Of a stretch of 64,000 bases of DNA, positions 7,666-15,334 are shown in pieces. Location: NCBI RefSeq assembly GCF_024691275.1, contig NZ_JAILNU010000023.1, positions 1 to 64,000 on the forward strand. The letters run 5' to 3'. Each line of letters begins with the position of its first letter. The stretch's first letter is position 1. Under the pieces are notes generated by a model that did not search any database, had not been told where the DNA came from, and saw only the letters and a program-made list of their open reading frames with translations. The translations under genes were made by a program, and so were the position numbers. Source of the stretch: Ruminococcus sp. (GTDB lineage: Bacteria > Bacillota > Clostridia > Oscillospirales > Ruminococcaceae).

Positions 7666-9993
7666 TTACCATTCCGGATCATTTTCAGTTGAAGACAGTG
7701 AGTAGTAACGAAGTATCCTTGAAGCGTCGGAGCTGTCTATCTTGCAGCCATCGCCTATGCACATATTGACAGTTTCGGTGTCGATATCCGCTGCGAGGTA
7801 GGAAAGACGTTCGTCAAGCTCATCGCCGCTGTTCGTGAATGACCAGCTCTCACCTACAGAGAGCTTCGCATAGCAAGCGAGAACGATGCTTGCATCGACG
7901 GAATCGACTTTGCCGTCCATATTTACGTCGCCTTTCAGTACAGATGCGACAGCAGGAGAAGCCAGCAGTTCGCTGCCTAAGTAAATATTTATAAGGCAGG
8001 TGAAGGTCTTTCCATCGCTTACGAATTCGAGCTGTGGAATATCTGAATCGCCGAAGCTGAGCTCTTCGGGAGATACGGCAGCTCCGTCCTTTGATGCCGC
8101 AGATATTATATCTTTCGGAGTAATACCCTTTCGATACATCAGTTTACGTGCATCTTCTTTCAGGGAGACTGCGCAGGAGGTTGAAGATGGCGGTATAACA
8201 GAAGTTGCCGCAGTTGTAGTCGTGGTAGTGGTAGAAGTAGTCGTGGTAGTGGTGGAAGTAGTCGTGGTAGTGGTGGAAGTAGTCGTGGTGGTAGAAGTAG
8301 TCGTGGTGGTAGAAGTAGTCGTGGTAGTGGTAGAAGTAGTCGTGGTGGTGGTAGAAGTGGTCGTATTGACATCACGAACCAACTCGTCAGCAAACGGAAT
8401 GACTACATATGTATTGTACAATGCACAGCCGTAGATGGGATTTACGCTGTTTTTCTGGTTGTCAAAAATGTGATCTCCGAGGGTAGGACCTGACTGCCAC
8501 CACTGATCGGTGTAGCCGTTTCCAGTGTAAATACCGATATGATGAAAATCCGAGAGCAGCCGCAGACCATTCAGACCTGTTCCGCAGTTTCTGTCAACGC
8601 ACCAGATTATATCGCCTTTTCGCAGAGCTCCCGAGCCGAGCATTTCGGCTTTTGTGGAAAATTCGTAGTATCTTATGTTATAAGTTTCGAGATAATCGAG
8701 CCAGCCGCTGTAAGTACCGCTCCACGACTGCCTCGTGAACATATAGTTGAAGTCGTCATTGAACGGGACATATCGACTGACTGCCGCGATGGAAGTCCCG
8801 TTATTTACGGCAAGTCCGTTAGAGATAGCGTGCCATACGAAAGCCATACAGTTAAGACCGCCGTCAGTAGGAGAGCCGCCGGAGTTGATGATGGTGTCCT
8901 TGCAGCCTTCATAGTACTGCCACAGGTCACCGCGGGGACATGAAGCGTAGAGCCACTCGGAGTAGGGAGTGCCTATATAATAATCATTGGAAGTATACTG
9001 GTCGATGAAGCTCTGCCACTGAGAGAGCGACATTGATATACTGCCGCCGCTGGCAGCGGTAAAGGCGTGATTGAAGTAGTAGCCTTCGGGATTTTTCAGT
9101 CCATAAGTGACAGTTCTTGTGCTGTGCTCATAGCCCGTCGTCGGGGGCTGATCGGTATGGACGCCGTCCCATGGAAGAACGATATATGTGCTGTAATATG
9201 CACAGCCGTAAATCGGATTAATGCTGTTGTACTGGGCGGAGGTGTTGCCGTCGCCGTAGACAGGACCTGTCTGCCACCATACATCATCTGAGCCGTTTCC
9301 CATGTATATTCCGACGTGGTGATTGTCGGCAGGAATGCTCAGGCCGTTCATCAGACTGCCGACAGCGCCGTCCACGCACCAGATTATGTCGCCTTTTCCG
9401 AGCACTCCGCTTGCGAGCATATCGGATTTGGTGTAGAATTCATAGTATTTTACGTTGTACTGGTTGATGAAGTCGTACCAGCGGTTGTTTCCGCCCTGCC
9501 AGCACGAACGTGAAAAGCCCTGATAATTGAAGCCGTTCAGATTGGGGACCCATCTTCCTGTCACAGAGATATCGAGCCCCGAAGCTTCGGAGAGACTTTT
9601 GGCAATGGTATGCCAGATAAAGCCTGTGCTGTTGAGGCCGCCAAGTTCAGCTGAACCGCCGCCGCTCGTTATGCTGTAAGAGTATCCTTCATCGAGCTGC
9701 CACCTGTCACCGCGCGGAGAAGCCGAATAGAGCCAGTCGTCAAATGGAGTGCCGAGGTAATAGTCGTTTGCCGAATATTTATCAAGAAACTTTATCCACT
9801 GTGAGCGGGGCTGGTTGTAAAGATTCCCGCCTGCAATATTTAAGGCTTCACAGAGATAAACTCCGTTCGGGTTACATAGTGATGCAGTTTCGGCTCGCAG
9901 AAGCGGAGTCGGGAAGATACCGCAGGTCAGTATCAAAAGAAATGATACAAATAGAGAAAGCACTTTAGTTAAATGTTTACAATTAGCGGTCAT
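7666..9993 (-). CDS. Secreted dockerin protein with two NlpC/P60-like domains
   Basis: A 775-residue secreted protein with a signal peptide of about 35 residues. It has two tandem copies (about 43-275 and 305-535) of a papain-like domain resembling NlpC/P60 hydrolases. The second copy has GGLNCMAFVWHAI (Cys382) and HHIGIYTGNG (His485), a plausible Cys/His catalytic pair. The first copy has Ser122 at the cysteine position and His226. A Thr/Ser linker of about 50 residues follows, then a small beta region and a type I-like dockerin (GDVNMDGKVDSVDASIV ... IGDGCKIDSSDASRIL). It is likely attached to the cellulosome and acts on peptide or amide bonds. The substrate is unknown. Confidence 0.82.
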   Translation of the reverse strand: MTANCKHLTKVLSLFVSFLLILTCGIFPTPLLRAETASLCNPNGVYLCEALNIAGGNLYNQPRSQWIKFLDKYSANDYYLGTPFDDWLYSASPRGDRWQLDEGYSYSITSGGGSAELGGLNSTGFIWHTIAKSLSEASGLDISVTGRWVPNLNGFNYQGFSRSCWQGGNNRWYDFINQYNVKYYEFYTKSDMLASGVLGKGDIIWCVDGAVGSLMNGLSIPADNHHVGIYMGNGSDDVWWQTGPVYGDGNTSAQYNSINPIYGCAYYSTYIVLPWDGVHTDQPPTTGYEHSTRTVTYGLKNPEGYYFNHAFTAASGGSISMSLSQWQSFIDQYTSNDYYIGTPYSEWLYASCPRGDLWQYYEGCKDTIINSGGSPTDGGLNCMAFVWHAISNGLAVNNGTSIAAVSRYVPFNDDFNYMFTRQSWSGTYSGWLDYLETYNIRYYEFSTKAEMLGSGALRKGDIIWCVDRNCGTGLNGLRLLSDFHHIGIYTGNGYTDQWWQSGPTLGDHIFDNQKNSVNPIYGCALYNTYVVIPFADELVRDVNTTTSTTTTTTSTTTTTTSTTTTTSTTTTTSTTTTTTSTTTTTTSTTTTTTTAATSVIPPSSTSCAVSLKEDARKLMYRKGITPKDIISAASKDGAAVSPEELSFGDSDIPQLEFVSDGKTFTCLINIYLGSELLASPAVASVLKGDVNMDGKVDSVDASIVLACYAKLSVGESWSFTNSGDELDERLSYLAADIDTETVNMCIGDGCKIDSSDASRILRYYSLSSTENDPEW

Positions 9994-10029
9994 GAATGAT
10001 CGCCCCTTTCGTCATAAATGCCTAAGCTC

Positions 10030-10058
10030 ATAATATCATATAAGGTATAAAATGTCAA
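10030..10058 (-). promoter_or_regulatory. Sigma-A promoter of the NlpC/P60-dockerin gene
   Basis: On the minus strand TTGACA (10053-10058), a 17-bp spacer and TATTAT (10030-10035). It lies about 40 bases before the start codon at 9993. Confidence 0.75.
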
Positions 10059-10149
10059 TATTTCTCTGAGTAATAAAAAAATAATGATATAAATCGCAAA
10101 ATAGCGCTGTAAAGGCTTCATTTTATCCACCAAATCTTCGTTTTTTCGG

Positions 10150-10178
10150 TTGATATGCAATTGGCACAATGATAAAAT
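10150..10178 (+). promoter_or_regulatory. Probable promoter of the GH43-CE1 gene, in a 351-bp divergent intergenic region
   Basis: TTGATA (10150-10155), 17 bp, TAAAAT (10173-10178). A second isolated TATAAT lies at 10219-10224 without a clear -35 box. The resulting leader is about 160 nt. Beyond these and the divergent promoter at 10030-10058, I see no gene or strong inverted repeat between 9994 and 10344. Confidence 0.5.
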
Positions 10179-10344
10179 AAGCGTGAACAGGCAAATAAAA
10201 ATTCGTTAATATGTTACATATAATGCACAGAAATATGTGGACATTTTTTTCATCAGTGGATCATGATATTATTGCCGTTGATGTGAGGAGGCAAGAAGAC
10301 GGTAAATAATATGAACGGGATATTACAATAAGGAGGAATTATTT

Positions 10345-13300
10345 ATGAAACATTTTCAGGCAAGGAAGGCGGCACTGTCATTTATTCTCGCAGCAGTCGT
10401 AGCGCTTCCTTTGGTCACGGCTTCATCAAGCCCGTCAGCAAAGACTACCGCAGCAGCAACGATCAACAACCCTATAATCTGGTCTGACGTTCCCGATGAA
10501 GACGTTATCAGAGTGGGGGATACCTATTATATGGTAAGCACCACTATGTATTTCAGTCCGGGTGCGCCGATAATGAAATCGAAAGACCTTGCAAACTGGG
10601 AGATATGCGGATATGTCTACGACAGGCTCGCTGAAGGCGACGGCGAGAACCTGAAAAACGGCAAGCATGACTATTCTAAAGGACAGTGGGCTGCAAGTCT
10701 CCGATACAACGAAAAAACAGGCAAGTTCTATGTATTTTTCGGAAGCTACAGCACCAACAAGTCTTACATTTATTCAACAGATGATATAGAGAACGGCGAG
10801 TGGTCAAAGGTAGAACTCAACGGTATGTACCACGACGCTTCGATACTCTTCGATGACGACGGCAGAAATTATCTGGTCTACGGCGGCGGAGAGATCAAGA
10901 TAAAGGAATTCAACTCCGATATGACAGGCTTCAAGCAGGGCGGAGTTGACAAGACCCTCTTCAAGACAAATATTACGGGATATGTTGCCGGTGAAGGCTC
11001 CCATATCCAGAAGATAGGCGATTACTATTACATATTTATTATCGCATGGCCAAGCGGTACAGGACGTGTTGAGATATGCTTCAGAAGCAAGGATCTCCTC
11101 GGAAATTACGAGAGAAAGACCGTTCTCGATTCCAACTTAGGTTCATACAACAGCGGCTGCGCACAGGGAGGTATTGTCCAGACTCCCGACGGAAAATGGT
11201 ACGGACTTCTTTTCCAGGATCACGGTTCGGTAGGACGTATCCCTGTCCTCGTACCTGTTACATGGCAGAATGACTGGCCTATGATGGGCGTAAACGGAAA
11301 AGCTCCTCTCACGCTTGATCTCGGAACGAGCACGGGAACGGATCTTGCAGGCGACGACAGCTTTGATTATTCCACGAATGATCTTGCTCTTGAATGGCAG
11401 TGGAACCACAACCCTGATAACAGCGCATGGTCTGTTACAGAGCGTTCCGGCTGGCTGAGACTGAAAAACAAGACTCTCGCTTCAAATCTGCTCAATGCGC
11501 GCAATACCCTCACAATGCGTACTGAAGGCCCTTCATGCAGCAGCTATATCAAGCTCGATGCTTCAAACATGAAAGCAGGCGACTATGCAGGTCTTTCGGC
11601 ATTCCAGCTCAAATACGGCTGTATCGGCGTATATGTTACCGACAGCGGTCAGAAGAAGGTATATATGTCAGTCAACGGAGGCAACGATATCGGAAACAGC
11701 TCCAACAAGATCGTTGCCGAGCAGAATATGAGCGGCGACGAGGTATACCTCAAGGTGGATTTCAAGTTTGCAACAGTCAATAATGACGGAAGCTCGTCAA
11801 ATAACATTGACAAGGCGAATTTCTACTACTCATATGACGGTCAGAACTGGAACAAGCTGGGACAGGAACTCTCGATGTCCTACGACCTGAAGCTATTTAC
11901 AGGCTACCGCAGCGGTATCTACAGCTATGCTACAAAGACTACAGGCGGATATGCTGATATCGACTTCTTCGAGTACGAACGTCAGATGTGGAACGGCTGC
12001 AACGGCAGCAAGGTCCTCAGCGGCTCACCTGTGGTTATCGAGCCTGATGAGAACGGTTTCTACTTCCATAACACGTTCGAGAGCGGTACGGATTCATGGA
12101 CAGGCAGAGGCTCGGCAAAAGTTGAAAACAGCAGCAGCCAGCATTATGCAGGCAGCGGTTCCCTTTACTGCTCAGGCAGAGAGGCTAACTGGAACGGCGC
12201 TACACGTACGCTTTCATCGGCTGTGTTCAAGGCAGGCGAGGAGTACAGCTTCAGCGCAGATGTAATGTATACAGAGGGTCCTGCTACACAGAAATTCTAT
12301 CTCACACTTCAGTACGAAAACGGTACAGACGAGACACAGTACGATAAGATCGCTATTGTTGACGCTGTTCCGAAGGGAGAGTGGGTACAGCTTTATAACC
12401 CGAACTATAAGATCCCCGAAAACGCAACTAATATGCAGTTCTACGTTGAGACTGCCGACGACGAATACAGCTTCTATGTTGACGAAGCTGCGGGCGGTAT
12501 CGCAGGACTTGCCATCGACGGTCCTAAGGCTGCAAAGGTGATACCTGCTGATATCAACGGCGATGAAGTTGTAAACAGCCTTGATATGGTAGCTGCAAGA
12601 AAGGCACTCACAGGCAAGGAGTTCGCTTCCGCAGCAGCTAAAAAGGCGGCAGATGTTAACGGTGACGGTGAGTTCAATGTTGCAGATGCACTTCTCATTC
12701 AGCAGTATATCCTCGGCAAGATAAGCGAGTTCCCAAAGGCTGAGCCTGTAAAGTCTGTTGAGGAGGAGAAGGCTTCAAATAACTACACAATGGCAGAGTA
12801 TACAAAGCTCGTGGAGACAAAGCTCGCAAACAAGGAGCCTGATTCATCACATCAGGAAAAGTCGGGCGTTAAGTACGGCACAGTAAAGAGCGGTACATAT
12901 TATTCTACGACCTGCAAGCGCGAAAAGCCGTACAATATCCTTCTCCCTGCAAACTACGACAGCAGCAAGAAATATCCTGTTCTGTACGTTATGCACGGTT
13001 ACTGGGAGAATCAGGACAGAATGATAATAAAGGGCAACAACACTATGTATACCCGTCAGATAATCGGCAATGCAATTGCAAGCGGCGAAGCTGAGGATAT
13101 GATCGTTGTCTTCCCTTACATTTATTCAAGCGCTACTCAGAAGGACTGCTCGGCAATGGACGACAACAACAACCGCGCTTATGACAACTTCATAAACGAT
13201 CTCACAAAGGATCTCATGCCTCATATCGAAAAGACCTACAGCGTCAAGACAGGCAGAGAGAATACAGCTATCACAGGCTTCTCAATGGGCGGACGTGAGT

Positions 13301-13593
13301 CTCTCCTCATCGGTATGCAGCGCCCCGACCTTTTCGGCTATGTGGGAGCTATTTGTCCTGCACCGGGTGTTACTGGCAGCTTCAACTGGAAGAGCGGCGA
13401 AGAACCACATCTCCTGTTCATCACAGCAGGAAGCAATGATGAGGTAGTATATACTACTCCAAGCGGCTATCATGACAGCTTCACAAAGAACGGAGTACCT
13501 CATGTATGGCACTATGTGAACGGCGGATATCATGGTGATAATTCAATACACGCTCACCTTTACAATTTTGTCCGCGCAGTGTTCAAAGCATAA
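10345..13593 (+). CDS. Bifunctional cellulosomal GH43-CBM22-dockerin-CE1 xylan enzyme
   Basis: A 1082-residue modular enzyme. Signal peptide about 1-35. The GH43 catalytic module (about 42-330) has the expected acids: Asp51 in VPDED, Asp164 in YHDASILF and Glu217 in AGEGSH. A GH43-associated beta-sandwich spans about 335-555 and a CBM22-like module about 568-725. An internal dockerin spans about 733-800 (DINGDEVVNSLDMVAAR, DVNGDGEFNVADALLIQQYILG). A C-terminal CE1 esterase (about 840-1082) has nucleophile Ser980 in GFSMGG and a final GGYHGDN histidine. It probably removes arabinose or xylose side groups and ester-linked ferulate or acetate from arabinoxylan. Exact substrates are inferred from family. 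Confidence 0.92.
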   Translation: MKHFQARKAALSFILAAVVALPLVTASSSPSAKTTAAATINNPIIWSDVPDEDVIRVGDTYYMVSTTMYFSPGAPIMKSKDLANWEICGYVYDRLAEGDGENLKNGKHDYSKGQWAASLRYNEKTGKFYVFFGSYSTNKSYIYSTDDIENGEWSKVELNGMYHDASILFDDDGRNYLVYGGGEIKIKEFNSDMTGFKQGGVDKTLFKTNITGYVAGEGSHIQKIGDYYYIFIIAWPSGTGRVEICFRSKDLLGNYERKTVLDSNLGSYNSGCAQGGIVQTPDGKWYGLLFQDHGSVGRIPVLVPVTWQNDWPMMGVNGKAPLTLDLGTSTGTDLAGDDSFDYSTNDLALEWQWNHNPDNSAWSVTERSGWLRLKNKTLASNLLNARNTLTMRTEGPSCSSYIKLDASNMKAGDYAGLSAFQLKYGCIGVYVTDSGQKKVYMSVNGGNDIGNSSNKIVAEQNMSGDEVYLKVDFKFATVNNDGSSSNNIDKANFYYSYDGQNWNKLGQELSMSYDLKLFTGYRSGIYSYATKTTGGYADIDFFEYERQMWNGCNGSKVLSGSPVVIEPDENGFYFHNTFESGTDSWTGRGSAKVENSSSQHYAGSGSLYCSGREANWNGATRTLSSAVFKAGEEYSFSADVMYTEGPATQKFYLTLQYENGTDETQYDKIAIVDAVPKGEWVQLYNPNYKIPENATNMQFYVETADDEYSFYVDEAAGGIAGLAIDGPKAAKVIPADINGDEVVNSLDMVAARKALTGKEFASAAAKKAADVNGDGEFNVADALLIQQYILGKISEFPKAEPVKSVEEEKASNNYTMAEYTKLVETKLANKEPDSSHQEKSGVKYGTVKSGTYYSTTCKREKPYNILLPANYDSSKKYPVLYVMHGYWENQDRMIIKGNNTMYTRQIIGNAIASGEAEDMIVVFPYIYSSATQKDCSAMDDNNNRAYDNFINDLTKDLMPHIEKTYSVKTGRENTAITGFSMGGRESLLIGMQRPDLFGYVGAICPAPGVTGSFNWKSGEEPHLLFITAGSNDEVVYTTPSGYHDSFTKNGVPHVWHYVNGGYHGDNSIHAHLYNFVRAVFKA

Positions 13594-13636
13594 TAAACTT
13601 ATTCGATACATTTAAACTTCCTCAGAAAGAGAAATA

Positions 13637-13668
13637 CCGCAGTTCCGTTTTGGAACTGCGGCGTTTCG
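13637..13668. terminator. Intrinsic terminator
   Basis: A 10-bp perfect stem CCGCAGTTCC (13637-13646) / GGAACTGCGG (13652-13661) between the converging GH43-CE1 and MATE genes. The T tract on the plus side is interrupted (CGTTTCGC). Confidence 0.7.
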
Positions 13669-13680
13669 CTATATATAGTT

Positions 13681-15078
13681 TTAAATATCATCAACGATAT
13701 TGTTTATCCATATATTGCTGCGAACCATGAAATATCCGATTGCGACCTTGATTACCTCGGAGAGCGTGACAACTGCAAAGACAATGCGGATATCCAGATG
13801 AGTGCAGTACGACAGGACAGCTGCAAGAGGTATCATTATCAGCCATGTAAAGCCAAAATCGAAGAGGAACGTGATGCCTGTTTTGCCGCCGCTTCTCAGT
13901 GTGAAGTAGCAGGCGTTGGTATAGCTCCACATGGGCATTGCCGCAGCCTGTATCATTATCATATATGCTGCGAGGTCACGTATGTTGTCCTCGGTGTTGT
14001 AAAACTGTGGAAAAAGCGGCGCAAGGGGCAGAGTGACAAGTCCCACGGCAGCAGCAGAGACCACTGCGAAGAAAAGCAGCTTGTTATCGAGGTCACGGGC
14101 TTCTTTGAGCTTGTTAGCTCCGAGACGCGCACCGACGATTATAGCGATACACGCTCCCATCTGAACGTATATCGAGCTGAAAAGATTCGTCATGGTGCTG
14201 GATATATTTCGTGCTGCGACAACATCAGTGCTCCTGACAGAATAGCACTGCATGACCACAGACATTCCCAGTGACCACAGGAATTCGTTTACGAGCATGA
14301 GTATACCCTTTTTCGTGATGTCTGCAATAAGCCGTGAAGGAATGTGGAAACCGCGGAAAAGTCCTATGATATACTTGTTTCGATCATGGTGGGTGTGTGC
14401 CCAGACGATGACCACAAGAGCCTCAAAGGTCTTTGCGATGACAGTTGCCCATGCTGCGCCCCTGACACCTAATTCGGGCATACCGAGCTTTCCGAATATG
14501 AGACCGTAATCAAGGAGCACGTTTATGCCAATGGCGGACATAGCGCCTATCATTGGGATCTTTGTTTCGCCGCACTCGCGGATAACGCTGGAGTAAGCCT
14601 GACCAATGCCAAAGGGGATAAGTCCGATAATGATTATCCTAAGGTATTCGGAACCGCATTTCAGTATCGCGGAAGCCTGTTCGGGTTCGCTCTCCTTACT
14701 TATGAAAAGGGAGATAAGCGGTGAGCCGAAAAGACTGAAAACGGCAGCAGCTATGGTGATGATCGCAGCACATACGATCAGGCGGAAACGAAAGGTGTAC
14801 TTCTGACCTTCGTGGTCGCCCTTGCCGAAAAACTGCGCGCCGAATATGCTGGGACCTGCTACTGCACCGAAAATGGTCACGTTGAATACGAATATGAACT
14901 GATTGACGACGGAAACTCCGCTCATAGGTTCAGTGCCAAGTCTTCCGACCATGATATTGTCGATCAGACTTACCAGATTTGTTATCATCATCTGAAGTAT
15001 CATAGGCACGACCATAGTCAGTATCATTTTGTAAAAGGCTTTATCGCCTATAAATTTTTTTCTGAAATGTGAAAACAT
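13681..15078 (-). CDS. MATE-family multidrug/Na+ antiporter
   Basis: A 465-residue polytopic membrane protein with about 12 hydrophobic segments and the MATE signature near the N terminus (LVSLIDNIMVGRLGTEPMSGVSVVNQ). I chose ATG 15078 because AGGAGG lies directly upstream; the longer frame starting at 15132 has no ribosome-binding site. Family members export cationic drugs or metabolites using Na+ or H+ gradients. It stands alone between two cellulosomal genes, and no local regulator is evident. The 15079-15334 gap holds an isolated TATAAT at 15198 but no clear promoter. Confidence 0.9.
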   Translation of the reverse strand: MFSHFRKKFIGDKAFYKMILTMVVPMILQMMITNLVSLIDNIMVGRLGTEPMSGVSVVNQFIFVFNVTIFGAVAGPSIFGAQFFGKGDHEGQKYTFRFRLIVCAAIITIAAAVFSLFGSPLISLFISKESEPEQASAILKCGSEYLRIIIIGLIPFGIGQAYSSVIRECGETKIPMIGAMSAIGINVLLDYGLIFGKLGMPELGVRGAAWATVIAKTFEALVVIVWAHTHHDRNKYIIGLFRGFHIPSRLIADITKKGILMLVNEFLWSLGMSVVMQCYSVRSTDVVAARNISSTMTNLFSSIYVQMGACIAIIVGARLGANKLKEARDLDNKLLFFAVVSAAAVGLVTLPLAPLFPQFYNTEDNIRDLAAYMIMIQAAAMPMWSYTNACYFTLRSGGKTGITFLFDFGFTWLIMIPLAAVLSYCTHLDIRIVFAVVTLSEVIKVAIGYFMVRSNIWINNIVDDI

Positions 15079-15334
15079 ATACTCCTCCTGTGTAATAGGA
15101 TTAATTATATCATAGCACAGGTTAAAAATCAAGTTCGGTAGGTATAAAAATTACCAAAAATGTAATAATAGTTGTATTATTGTATAGGTTGCTGCATTAT
15201 AATTAATGCATAGAAATAAAAACGGCTATCATGCACAAATTAAGTGAAGATGATAGGGGAATTAAAAATAGTATTTCTGCACGGAGCTTAAAAATACTAA
15301 CGCTTCGTGTGAAATATAAAAAGGAGGATTATTT

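Noticed and set aside
8000-8434. Plus-strand frame with long VVVVVE repeats
   Set aside because: It is the shadow of the Thr-rich linker codons of the minus-strand dockerin protein.
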